This document shows positions 1 to 10,547 of a DNA stretch of 64,000 nucleotides, piece by piece. The notes beneath the pieces are model-generated. The model had not been told where the DNA came from, made no database searches, and was given only the letters and a program-made list of their open reading frames with translations. Source of the stretch: Cryptomeria japonica (taxonomy: Eukaryota > Streptophyta > Pinopsida > Cupressales > Cupressaceae). Made by a program: the position numbers and the translations under genes. Position 1 is the first letter of the stretch; the number at the start of each line of letters is the position of its first letter. The stretch lies in NCBI RefSeq assembly GCF_030272615.1, contig NC_081412.1, forward strand, positions 667,042,352-667,106,351, read 5' to 3'.

Positions 1-1887
1 TGCTTTCAAACCCAGGGTGGGAATGGAGCTACCATATGGCGAAGATGCTAAGAACTTAGAAATGGAATTATATGTAAATAACAAGCGTGAAATGAAAATG
101 AGAAGAAATGCTGCCAGTACTACTGTTCAGCTTACAATATGATAGTAAATGCTTGCCAAGATCATAGGATTAAGACTATACAATGTTGTAACAATATAGA
201 AGGCTCTCCCGGGCTTAACAAAAATGATAAGTCCAAGAAATTCTACTCAAGGATCAATCTTAATATTCTGATTTATGACAGACTTGCATGTGAAATGCTT
301 AACTAGCAACACATGGAATCACTAAAATGCTCATTACTCTCTCAATACTAGTCCGGCTAACCCAAAACCAAAAACAATGGCTTCCTATGAAGGAGGCGAC
401 CCAACCAATACCAAGAAATCAGACATTAACCCAACAGATTATTTATCACGAACCCCAGGGCAATTCCCAGCAGTGACGCCAGGCAAGAATGGCGATTCTT
501 CTCTATAAAATAAAACACTTCATATTAGAATCTACAAATTTGCACAAAGGAGCGCCCAGCCAAAACAAGAGGAAATATGCAATACCCAAAATGAATATGT
601 TTTTATTTTGAAATATATGAGTGAAACTACAAATCTGCCCTGCTAACCGCGACTCCTGAAAATGAAATGAAATGCAAATAACTGAACTTCAAGCACAACT
701 CAAGCTACAATGCAATCCCCACTACAAACTCTCACAACTACACTAAATCACCACTAGTTGATATCTTTCAAGCAAGAAGCAATGCCAAGGCTAGGAGGCA
801 TTCATTCCTCGAAGCAACCCCAATACCATTCCGGCAGAGTAACATTACAATAGACATAAGATACCAAATGAAGGGAAGAGGCCTCCATTTATAAGCTTAA
901 CAAGGGATCTCTAGAGGCTTCTAGAAAGTGAGCCCTAATTTCACATTTGAATTTTCCTCCAAGAGATGGCGCCACTTTTAAAAGCTTAATTAACCTTTAT
1001 TTTAATTCACTTCTCTTCATAAAGTTGGCACCCCTTTTCATAAGCAAGATTTTAGACCTTAGGAAATATTAAATCCCTTCCATGATGCGTCCACCCTTGA
1101 AGACCACCTTTTAAAACAACTTGAAGTGATGAAGCTGGGCCAAGGGGTCAACTTTAAAATATAACATTAAAACATAACATTATTTAAATGAAATGAACTT
1201 ATCTCTCCAAAAACATCCCAAGGCCAAAAGTGACGAAGCCAATTGAACCAACTGAAGAAGAGAACCAACTGTGTCGAAATAATCAAGACCACTGCCAGAA
1301 ATAGAATTTACTAAAAATAGTAAATTCCAAAAAGTGCTCGGAACGCAAAGCCGGACATACCACTACAAAGCTCTTTGAAAACCCAAAAAGAATCCATGAT
1401 CCAAACTCTAATTCACGAGCAACAACAAACTCCAAAATTGGAAACCCTCATTTCACCCATTGAGTAGCCTACGGGTCTCCGAAATAGGCCATCGGTCAAT
1501 TGAAACATTATGCCTGAGAAGGGGACATTACAAAAAAATAGGGCCTCCTTAGCCATCATAGAAAATTTCCTCCACACCTCTTTAGATAAATGTATCATCG
1601 TAAATTGTACCCACATACAATATCATCCTCACCTAGACCTCACCTTGGCATTCTATCTTTTAGTGCGTGATGTATACTTTAATTATGCTCACACATTCCT
1701 AAAATCTATATTTTCAACTCCCTTTTGGACCCTCGTTCAAATCTAAGTTCTAATTAATATGAACAGGGTATTGCAGGAACCTTTCTGCTAGCTTAGGACA
1801 AAGGTGCCCCCACCACTGTGGTCCTCTTAATTAGGACCCTAATTTGTTCCTATCAATGGTCACTTCAATTGGGAAAAAATTTAGGTC
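1..1887. other. No recognised gene; repetitive-looking noncoding DNA
   Basis: No reading frame here resembles a known protein. The only open frames are under 80 codons and lie on opposite strands over the same bases around 1,413-1,746, as expected by chance. No rRNA, tRNA or clear terminal repeats were found. It is probably decayed intergenic repeat DNA. Confidence 0.5.
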
Positions 1888-1892
1888 TCATG

Positions 1893-2027
1893 TGTTGGTG
1901 TTGGAAATTAGCCACACCCGGACTGATGATGGACTGGTCCAAGAGGGGCCAGTAGCTCAATGGTACAACACTCCAACAGCATATGGAAGGTCCTAGGTTA
2001 GAGTCCTAGCTGGTCCATGTGTCAACA
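1893..2027 (+). repeat. TRIM 5' LTR (135 bp)
   Basis: It begins TGTTGG, ends TCAACA and is the same length as the second LTR. It is preceded by TCATG and followed at once by the primer binding site. The first half holds no recognised signal; the second half is tRNA-like. Confidence 0.9.
1946..2017 (+). other. tRNA-like sequence in TRIM 5' LTR (decayed copy)
   Basis: A 72-nt tRNA-like stretch. The acceptor-stem halves GGGCCAG and CTGGTCC can pair (one G-U), followed by A. The A-box-like TAGCTCAATGG is at 1,953-1,963 and the B-box-like GGTTAGAGTCC at 1,996-2,006, with normal tRNA spacing. The D stem is more decayed than in the 3' LTR copy. By memory of plant tRNAs the layout is closest to tRNA-Cys(GCA). 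That assignment is tentative, and the anticodon arm is imperfect, so it is unlikely to be a functional tRNA. Confidence 0.65.
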
Positions 2028-2040
2028 TGGTATCAGAGCC
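2028..2040 (+). promoter_or_regulatory. TRIM primer binding site (tRNA-iMet type)
   Basis: TGGTATCAGAGCC follows the 5' LTR directly. It is the classic plant primer binding site complementary to the 3' end of initiator tRNA-Met, and it shows where minus-strand synthesis would start. Confidence 0.9.
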
Positions 2041-2080
2041 AAGTCGGCTAGGAGCCCCAAGCACATGAGAGGTGTGGCTT

Positions 2081-2089
2081 AAGGGGGGT
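2081..2089 (+). promoter_or_regulatory. TRIM polypurine tract
   Basis: AAGGGGGGT directly precedes the 3' LTR, as expected for the plus-strand primer. It supports the LTR boundary at 2,090. Confidence 0.85.
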
Positions 2090-2224
2090 TGTTGGTGTTG
2101 GAAATAAGCCACACCCAGTCCGACGATGGACTCATCCAAGAGGGACCAGTAGCTCGCTGGTAGCGCACTTCAGTAGCATATGGAAGGTCTTGGGTTGGAG
2201 TCCTAGCTGGTCCATGTCTCAACA
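2090..2224 (+). repeat. TRIM 3' LTR (135 bp)
   Basis: The second direct copy of the TRIM LTR, beginning TGTTGG and ending TCAACA, followed by the target duplication TCATG. It keeps the better-preserved tRNA-like segment. Confidence 0.9.
2143..2214 (+). other. tRNA-like sequence in TRIM 3' LTR (better-preserved copy)
   Basis: This 72-nt segment opens with GGACCAG and closes with CTGGTCC plus A, giving a perfect 7-bp acceptor stem. The A box TAGCTCGCTGG is at 2,150-2,160 and the B box GGTTGGAGTCC at 2,193-2,203, near the canonical GGTTCRANNCC. D-stem pairing is 3 of 4. The anticodon region contains AGCAT, with an imperfect stem. Internal Pol III promoter function is plausible, but transcription is not demonstrated. 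Confidence 0.7.
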
Positions 2225-2229
2225 TCATG

Positions 2230-3347
2230 TTGGGTTACTCTAAAAGTTAAATAATTTTTAGATGATTAATTATTGATGTCTATGATGACGATGATAGATG
2301 GATCTCTATCAATTACACTAGAAATATTCAATTCAAGTGAGAAAGCAATCAAGTATTCATCAAGCATTGAAGGCGAGGTTAAGTCAAGTTCAAGCATTCA
2401 AGATGGCTTCCATGATTAACCTTCCATGAATATACATAACATCCTAAACCCTTGGCATAATGATTCTAGCAAGCTTCATCAAGGTAATTAACCTCAATTA
2501 TAGACATTCAAATTCAAATCTACCCTTTCTCTTAAAAGGAAAGTATTCTGTTATAATTCAATTCTATTTCCAATTCAATTCAAATCTAGCCTTTCCCTCA
2601 AAAGGAAAGTATTCTTCTATAATTCAATTCTATTTCCAATTCAATTATCATTTTAATTTCAAGTTTAATTCCTAAACTGAAGTTTGGCCCAATTAAAACC
2701 ACTATCCACAAAAAATGTATCTGTCTACAAGAAAAATATTTAGGTGTCGTGATTGAAGATTCCAACATAATAGATGATGGCAAAGAGATTTGGCTTTTAC
2801 AAGCATGAAAAGTGGAGGATTGGGTAGCTCCTATCACCCTAGTCTTGAGAATTTTGCTCAATCTTTTGACCATGGATCCTATTCGTCTTGTTGATCCGGA
2901 AATTATCTTGTTTGTCTACTCAAAATTTGCAATACCAAGTCGCCCTACCCTCATGATCCTGACAATTCGGCCTACATTTTCAACTATAGATTATTATTCA
3001 TTTTCCCTTCTCAGATCTCTATCTGTAGCTCTGTGTGAAATTTGGAACATTCTGTTATTATTATTTATTTATTTTATATTGCATATAAGAAATAAACTGA
3101 TACAAAATCTTGTCTTCAACAGTATCTAACTGTTTACAGCTATGAGTACATATGGATCGCAGATCCAAACACTATTAGTGTCTATGCATATATCTACAAA
3201 AAACAATTATGTAATATGAAGTGGTCATATCACAAGGGTATGTTACTAATATGGACATGTTCAAACATTATTTCATCACATCTGTTCATGGTCTTGAAAG
3301 GCCTCCATCCAAGTCGTCCACCCCAGAGGGCCTTCCATCCATACTAC
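2230..3347. other. Noncoding stretch, with a 2 x 66-bp tandem repeat
   Basis: No protein family is recognisable. At 2,515-2,646 a unit of about 66 bp beginning CAAATCTA is repeated twice in tandem with a few differences. The 105-codon plus-strand frame near 2,812-3,129 has a hydrophobic composition and no recognised domain, and I read it as chance. Confidence 0.4.
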
Positions 3348-4018
3348 CTACTTTCCCTCCAGTAACTGGCTTAGAATTTGAATATGCTCCAACATTGGGT
3401 CTCTAGCTTTCCCAATCTCAACCCCAAGGCTCTCCAATGTTGTATCAACAACATTGTGCTCCCATGTGGCCCGCCTGCATTTATACCTATTCTCTAACTC
3501 GTGTATGAACATCTTGGCTTGTTCATCTTTAAGGAACCTAAGGAATTTGTTCTTCTCTATCTTCATTGTTATAGATGAATGCAAAAATATGCGATGGAGA
3601 GTGAGTCCATGAAATGACTCAGTGAGGGCCCTAGCTTTACCTTGGAACTTATCTTCATTTCTAATTTTCCAAATATGCCATAAAATCTTAGTAGATAGAA
3701 TATACCAAAATAGGTTAGTATCCTTTTTCAAACCCTTAATGTAACCAGTGAGAACATCTAAGATAAGAATATGGTTAGGAATAGAAATACCAAACAACAA
3801 CCAGATTTCTCTAGCAATATTGCACTCAAAAAAAATGTGCCTAACAGACTCAGGCACTCTACAAACATTACAGATATCACTATTATTATGATCTTTTCTG
3901 AAAGGCAACCTATTGACAATCATCAGCCATCTAAAATATTTTTTCTTACGAGTGGTAGGACTGCTCTGGAGCCATGTGAATATCTTTTGCCACAGTTTTA
4001 CAGAGAAATCTACATACC
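3348..4018 (-). pseudogene. LINE fragment: zf-RVT (reverse transcriptase zinc-binding) region
   Basis: Read on the minus strand from about 4,018, this encodes the segment that follows the RT domain in plant L1-type LINEs. The pattern is a W-x-KIFTWL-like start, then NRLPFRKDHNNSD, then the metal-binding ICNVCRVPESVRHIFFECN (C-x2-C...H-x4-C) and REIWLLFGI. About 120 further residues run to a stop at 3,348 without an RNase H domain. The upstream RT and endonuclease are absent, so this is a truncated or broken copy. The zf-RVT identification rests on the cysteine/histidine spacing and flanking aromatic residues. It appears unrelated to the plus-strand LINE at 56.7-62.7 kb beyond family level. 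Confidence 0.75.
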
Positions 4019-5370
4019 CTGTTATTATTATTTTTCTTTAATTTTCTATTTTTTTACCCTAGAACTTAACAATTCTAATCCAATTTTGACTCTGTATAAG
4101 AGGAAACAACAAATAAGTAAATCCAATTAATATCTCATCCCTTTTTCCTAATTGAATTGTGGCTAGATCTATTAGGTTTAAATCCCCTTTTAAATGTAAG
4201 GTTCATCTTGTTAAATTGGTGGTTTTACTAACCTAATTGGTGAAACCCTAATTTCACCTGCCTTACAATAACAATGAATGACCACATCCTCCACTATGAA
4301 AGTGGTTCATGTTCTTTGAATGGCCATCAAAAGGTCATCCCATGTCACTTGTCTTTCTCATCAACTTTATACCAACAAAACTCATTTATATTGAATTAAA
4401 CAGTACTAATTTAGCCACATTAATCAATTATTGCAAAGCATGTTGTGGGCTAGTAACATATAAAATACACTAGCCTCTATATGCCTAGACCCTTCTAGTT
4501 TCTGTCAATAAATGTACCTTTCTATAAGCGGTTCCAATTCAAAAAAATTGCAATGGTTGTGTAAACTCATATCATATGTTGAAGTAAGCATTTTTAGTAG
4601 CCAATAAGAATATTCTAGTTCTACAAAGAGTTGAATTACAAATTATTTTTTAATTTATTATAGTGATTTTCTTTATCCAATAAAAAAATTCTAAGAGAGC
4701 TACCAAAAGACCAAAAGTGCATAATACTATGAACTTTTATTAAAAAAAGATTGTATAGAGATATTATTTTATTTTATCTTATTTTTATTTAAAATATTAT
4801 TTTAATTTATTTTTAAGTTAATTAATTTATTTAAAAACTATTTTATTCTATTTTTTAAAATATATTAAAAATACTTTTAATTAAAAATAAAATAATTAAT
4901 ATAAATAAATCAAAATATCTATTAAATAAATCAAACTATAATAGATTTAAATAATTTTTTTGTTAACCTAGATTTAAATAATTTTAAAACAAAATAAAAT
5001 AATCCAATATTCTCACTAGATAACCAAAAAAGGAAAATATCGCTCTCTTTCTATTGAGCTTAACTTGTGTATGTTATTGCAACGAGTTACTCTTGGTTTC
5101 CTTGCTGCTAGTTTAACATATCAGCTTTCACCTTTTCCTTTTGATAGCTTATTTTGTTTGAATCTAAAGTCATGTTGTAAAGAGATTCACATTATTTTTT
5201 AAAGTACATCAAAAATTTGCATCAGTTCTACTGTGAAACTAGAAAGTGGAAAAGGTTATAAGTGGAATGGTAAGAAAAAAGTAGAATGGGAAAAAAAGAT
5301 TTTTTTTATTCATTTGGGGAGTAAAATCAGGAAAACAATTTATTTTTATTGAGATGTTTTTATTAGGATA
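4019..5370. other. AT-rich noncoding DNA
   Basis: No coding signal. From about 4,620 to 5,020 the sequence is almost pure A and T, with short homopolymers and many TAAAAT/ATTTTA words. No terminal repeats were found. Confidence 0.5.
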
Positions 5371-6285
5371 AAAATGGTTTTGAAGGGGCCCCAAAACCCT
5401 TACAATAAGAGAGTTGCCATCAAAAAATAGACAAGAATCCATGGCAACGAACCAAAGGTTTTAGAAAGGACCCGAAACCTTTTGGACTTATGGGCATCTA
5501 GATCCCAAGACACAAGGTGTTGTAAAAAATATAAACACAAAGACACAACAACCACAACCAACCAAACACCAACCAAACACCAGCCAAACATCAAGTGAAA
5601 AACATTACAAACCAAGTTGGTCAAAAAAGTCAACAAACAATAGACCTCAGAAGAAAGAGAACGAAGGTTTACCAGGCACCCTCAGCCAACAAAAAAGGTT
5701 TTTCCAGGCTCCCATAACCTGTAACAGCATCTTTAGGCCACAACAAATAAATCCTGAAACTAACCAAAAATAATCAATAGCTAAACTGGGCCCTTGAAAA
5801 CTACTAGCATCCAACCTATCCTAGAGAGGAACAAGAGACAAAGGGTTTTTCCAAGCTCCCTCAACCTTGAGAGTGGGTTTTACAAGGCTCCCACAACCAG
5901 ACAAAGCCCAGACATCAACATCTAATCCTGAAGTCACCTTTTGAGTCAAAGGGTTTTTACTAGGAACCCAAAACCTCCTACAAAGAAAATCATGATGGTT
6001 TTGACATCCTCCCTCAACCAACAACATAAGCAGCAACAGCCTAAAAATTCCCTCACCCTAGAACCCATGCAACCACTCCACTTCCATAGGAGAACAAAAC
6101 ATCTCAAAGAGAGATCCATGAGAACAAGAAAGAGAAGTAGAAGAAACCCATATGGATTTCAGAAAGGCTCCCAAAACCTTACCTTTGAAGAAGGCCAACA
6201 CTGAGAACAAAGGACCCTTTAACATCACCACCACAATAGGGACAAAAGGAGAGAAAACGCTCATAAAACCTCCCTCAATACCAAG

Positions 6286-6894
6286 TTAACCACAAATTAA
6301 GGCACCATCAACCTCCCACCAACACTTCCCTGCATCAACAAAAGCATTTGGCTCCACCTCAATAGGAGAAAGGTTATCTCTAATACCAGCCATCTCCACC
6401 TCGAAATAAGACATGTCTAACTCTATAGGAAGAACTGGAAACAACCAAGGATAGTGAGATATAAGCGACACAGCTAGTAGCAGGGAGGCAAACAAGGGCA
6501 CACAAACAACAGGGCAACCAAAGATATGAACAGCTGAAACAACCCAATGAAATGGACTCCACCTTTCGCTCATCAACTCCCACAAAGATATAACATTAAA
6601 CTTGCTCAATATTGATGAAATAGATAAAACCACCATGGAAAAGAAGACGACCACTACCAAAAAAGCCACACAGACCGTGAAGGAAAAAAAGGCAGAGAAG
6701 AAGTCGACAACAATAATGACACCCAAAAAACCCAACATTGAGCAAAAGAAAACCAACATCGTCGAGAATAGCAGCACAAAAAAAAATGAGCCCTCATCTC
6801 TATCATCTTCATCAGGATCTAACTCCTCTACATCATCCCTGTCGCTTGAAACCCTAACCTCTTTGCTCCCACTTTCACCCATTTCAAAATTCAT
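6286..6894 (-). CDS. Hypothetical hydrophobic ORF (202 codons) in a repetitive region
   Basis: An ATG-initiated minus-strand frame. The N-terminal 40 residues are acidic (RDDVEELDPDEDDRD), followed by hydrophobic Phe/Val-rich stretches that could form membrane segments. A second frame at 18,226-18,600 starts in the same manner (RDDVEE then D/E/R-rich, then hydrophobic), so both belong to one repeat family. Hydrophobic composition is also what the antisense of an A-rich, Lys-rich sequence would give, so it may not be translated. No family is recognised. Confidence 0.25.
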   Translation of the reverse strand: MNFEMGESGSKEVRVSSDRDDVEELDPDEDDRDEGSFFFVLLFSTMLVFFCSMLGFLGVIIVVDFFSAFFSFTVCVAFLVVVVFFSMVVLSISSILSKFNVISLWELMSERWSPFHWVVSAVHIFGCPVVCVPLFASLLLAVSLISHYPWLFPVLPIELDMSYFEVEMAGIRDNLSPIEVEPNAFVDAGKCWWEVDGALICG

Positions 6895-6904
6895 CTTTTT
6901 TAAA

Positions 6905-7222
6905 ACTGTATGTTTGAACCAAGGATGTATGCTCTATAGGAAAGAAGCCCCACCATTTCTCCAAGGTTCTCCCCATGGTAAAGCATGCTCCATTGTTAAC
7001 ACAGTAGAGATGAACCCGGGTTTGAACCTAGGTTGAAAACTTGATAGTTTGAACCAAGGGCGTAGGCTCTACAGGAAAGAAGCCCCACCATTTCTCCAAG
7101 GTTCTACCCATGGTAAAGCAAGCTCCATTGTTAAAATGGTAGAGACGAACCCATGGGGATTGAACCTAGTTCGTAAGCACTACAGGCAAGAAGCCCCACC
7201 ATTTCACCAAAGGGTCATCCCC
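6905..7222. repeat. Imperfect tandem repeat, about 2.5 units of ~125 bp
   Basis: Units contain GAACCAAGG, then GCTCTA(C/T)AGGAAAGAAGCCC, then CATTTCTCCAAGGTTC, then CCATGGTAAAGC, at about 6,915, 7,052 and (partial) 7,165. Each full unit ends in a GGTTTGAACCTAGG-like motif, which on the minus strand resembles a Pol III B box; no A box is obvious. Confidence 0.7.
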
Positions 7223-7386
7223 ATTTTTATTGATATGTTATATTTTATCTAATGTTCTAATGAGATTAAATTGGGTAGGCTTGAACCTTTACATAATCAC
7301 TACACAGGTCCACAAAAGGGAACTCAAAAGAAGTGGGACCCCCAAGACCACAAAAACCAAAAAACGAAAAGCCTTTTTTGAAAAGA

Positions 7387-7495
7387 AGCTATCGACTAGA
7401 GCAACATACTAGTGGGAACAAAGTTCCTAAAAAGATAAAAGGAGCTATCGACTAGAGCAACATACTAGTGGGAACAAAGTTCCTAAAAAGATAAA
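7387..7495. repeat. Tandem duplication, 2 x 56 bp
   Basis: The unit starting AGCTATCGACTAGAGC is present at 7,387 and again at 7,443 with essentially no differences, indicating a recent local duplication. Confidence 0.85.
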
Positions 7496-8645
7496 TTACC
7501 TAATAAAAATAAATGGGTTTAGGAGAACCCCGAAAAAACTTCCTATAGAAACCCCTTGGACTAGAACTAAAGGCATCCTATAGCTTATTCCCTGAAGAAA
7601 CATCTTGAGTTGAGACATACTGGGAGAGGGAAGGAGACCAAATGGAGATGGAAGCATCTAGAAATAGACTAATTAACCAATCCATACTAGGAGACACAAA
7701 AGGTCAAGGGGTATCGAGGGAAAAGGTAAAGGCCTCAAGAGAAAATGGTCACTTCTAATGAGAGTTAGGTACCAACATAGCAGCTAGTAAGAAGGGAGAA
7801 GAGCCCTCTCTAGTTAATCGCCTGCAAGGTAACTATCCCTCAACACTCAACCACTTCCAGCCCACCATTAGCAATACAAGACCATCACCAAAAGGAAAAT
7901 CATTGTCCCCTGAGCTCAATGCACAACCCTCAGAACCCAAAACCCCCAACCGACCCCAAGAAGACTCCACCTCAAAAGTAGTCTCTGAAGGGACAACATG
8001 TAACAAAATAAAGGCTCCCACCAAAGGTGGATGAGACACCACACCAAATTCCACAACCCAATAAGAGGGAATCTTGTTTCAGAAACCTCCAAGAATGTAG
8101 AGACGAAGCTCCCACAACCTCCAACCAAATAATACCAACACTAGATGCGCATTGGAGAACGGGGCACCACTCAGAAAGGTCTACCACATGCAACTAGAAG
8201 GGGAATTAATCACCTTCATAGTAGTAGTCTTTTCCGACCTGAGGACCATGGCCCAAAGAATCCAACTCCTAAGCCCAAACAAAGTGTAGAAGTTGTAGGA
8301 GGAAGAGCTTATAAAAAAGCGTGCAGCAACAAGAAACAAAATATTAGATCCCTGAGTAGGTAAGAATAATATGTGGCCCACAACAAACAATCACCCAGAG
8401 TCTCCTCTAAGTCGTGTGTTCTAACAATCGAAGACAACAAATAGAGAAGCATATTGCATATGCCTCACATTTGGGGCCACCAAATGAGCATTGCAAGGAC
8501 AGGAGATGTATTCTCAATAGATAATGCAGTAGAAATCAAATCAAAGACCCCAATGGGCTTGAGCCAATACCTATCTAGCGCAACATAAGGCTGCTTTGTA
8601 GCCGCACCACCCAAACCAAGGAAATCCACAACAAGAAGAGAAAGG

Positions 8646-10472
8646 TGTTGGCATTAGGTTGTCATTGATGTCAACCGGTATGGAATGGTCACCAGTGAGT
8701 AAGTAGAGGTGACAGACAAGTGTGAGAATGTATCTAGTCAACCAATATGGTGGGTGTTGATTGTGATGAAGAGGCGGAATGTTACAAGAATCAAATCAAC
8801 ACTTGAGCTAAAGTAAACTACTATGGTGGATTTTGATTATGATGAAGAGACGGAATGTTAAAAGAATCACCAGTATGCTAGTGTGATGTTATCTAGCAAG
8901 ACTCCCATCGATAATGATGCTATCTCAGGCTGAAGGCATGACCATTAGTATGTGTGCCAACCGGTGTACAGGACAGTTGGTAAGAACGCTGAGTGAAATG
9001 AACTGGTGATGGATTGATGTGTTTGTTCATGCTGGGTAGCAGGACAAGTGAACTCGCTGACAAGTATGAAGGTCCACCGGTAAAGTCAAATCAAATTGGT
9101 GAAGAGAATTCAACTAATAGTGTGTCTTGGTTGGTGACAAAATCTAAACCGACATGATGGCTGAGCTGAGATGGATACCGACAATCATGCCACGTGGAGT
9201 TGAAATGGCAGACCTGCATGAAGCAACAAATCAACCCTACAGTCGGTGAGGTAGTTGGCAGTTGGTCGACAATAAATGTTGACAGTGATTGTTACAGGTC
9301 AAGCTGTAGAGGGGTGAGGCTCGAGGTGGGGTGAGTCAGATTGGATCCATGGCATGCACTGACAGACATAGGATGTCTAAGACAAGATCGATCTAGGTAA
9401 AAGACCTGCGGAATTATTTAATGAGGACATGGTTGACAAACAAGGAAGAACATGGCCAACAAACAGTAAGAGCATGGGCAAGTAAAATATAATATAATAA
9501 ACATGTTGGAAGGCATAAAAATGATGGTAAAGTGAAGGAAACCATATATGAAGGATGATCCAATAATTTTTTATGGGATCGAGCATGCCTCGGGATCAAC
9601 AATGAAAAACCTAACATAGCACCGTTTGAATGGAGTTTTGGCGGGAACCTCTAGATTAAAAAATATGGACTAAAGACTGAATTTGATGATGCTAGATGTG
9701 AGTGTTGAGCGAAGTGAGAGCCTAACAAAGAAGAGAGAAATCAGTTTGAGAGATACCTCACTAAGAATTAGAGTGTTGAAGGGTTAGCAGGGAAAACTGG
9801 TAAGAGGTCTTTATCGGCAGTGACAGTGCAATGAAACAAAGTTATCAGTCAATTATATTTGCAGTGTGTGTACCGGTAGAAAAGCATCCGTGAGTGTGTT
9901 AATGTGCAAAAGGAGGATAAGAGAAAGAGAAGGAAGGAAGAAGGAAACTGGAAGGTGATCATACAAACAAACTGAACAACCAGCAGTGAGAGAAGCGGTA
10001 TAGTAGAGAACAATGTTACCGGTAGATAGAAGTTGATTAGGTGTTGTAAAACTCATTTGCAACAAGGTGTCATGATTCAGTTAAGTTGTATTTCATTGTA
10101 GGTCACTGAGTTGGTTCTCGGTGTAGGGGTTTTAGCTCCTTTGGGTGGGTTCCCATAAACAACAGGGGTTGGTGCTCCTTGGGTAGGTGCCCTAAAAAAT
10201 TGTAATCCATTATTTTATTGTGAGGCTATATTGGAGCAGTAGACTCCAGCAACATTTCTCACCAAAATTTTTCCCATATTGGGTTTTCCTCATACATCCA
10301 GTGTTGTGAGTTGTGCATTTGTGTGTTTGCCTTTTGATTTACTTTCTTATCTTACCGGTTTGGTTGTTTAGTACTTAGGTTGTCAATTGGTAATCAATGC
10401 TAGGTTTAAAAGTCAAAGAATTTTTAGGAACCACTGATTCACCCCCCTCTCAGTGGTACATTGTGTTCAACA
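8646..10472 (+). repeat. Copia 5' LTR (1,827 bp)
   Basis: It begins TGTTGGCATTAGG and ends GTGTTCAACA. The start and end match the 3' LTR. A short internal duplication around a TGATGAAGAG(G/A)CGGAATGTTA phrase occurs near 8,764 and 8,840. Confidence 0.92.
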
Positions 10473-10474
10473 AT

Positions 10475-10486
10475 TGGTATCAGAGC
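10475..10486 (+). promoter_or_regulatory. Copia primer binding site (tRNA-iMet type)
   Basis: TGGTATCAGAGC begins two bases after the LTR end, complementary to the 3' end of initiator tRNA-Met. Confidence 0.9.
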
Positions 10487-10547
10487 TCCAGGTTCCTGGT
10501 TGGTCAAAGCTTTCTCTAGCTTGGGTAGATTCTGGTCAAAGAACACA

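Larger units (their letters stand above)
1893..2224 (+). mobile_element. Complete TRIM (miniature LTR retrotransposon) with tRNA-like LTRs
   Basis: A 332-bp element with two 135-bp direct LTRs (1,893-2,027 and 2,090-2,224). Both begin TGTTGGTG and end CAACA. The LTRs enclose only 62 bp, consisting of a tRNA-iMet-type primer binding site, a short spacer and a polypurine tract. It is flanked by a perfect 5-bp target site duplication, TCATG, at 1,888-1,892 and 2,225-2,229. There is no coding capacity, so it would have been mobilised in trans by an autonomous LTR element. The size and parts match the TRIM class. Unusually, each LTR contains a 72-nt tRNA-like sequence with A-box and B-box Pol III promoter motifs, annotated separately. 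By eye the LTRs differ at roughly 20 positions, so the insertion is not recent. Confidence 0.9.
5371..8640. repeat. Unclassified repetitive region, left part (split by the Copia element)
   Basis: On the plus strand a phrase built on GGCTCCCA-AACC recurs at several points (about 5,705, 5,885 and 6,165). The region continues beyond the Copia insertion at 17,987-18,640, because the two sides join at the duplicated AAAGG. It contains a 202-codon minus-strand frame that resembles one in the right part, and two tandem repeats. I cannot assign a transposon class: no RT, transposase or LTR is visible. Confidence 0.45.

Noticed and set aside
1893-2224. Two functional tRNA genes in tandem
   Set aside because: The two tRNA-like blocks lie inside direct LTRs with a primer site, polypurine tract and target duplication. 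The anticodon arms are imperfect and there is no T-run terminator directly after.
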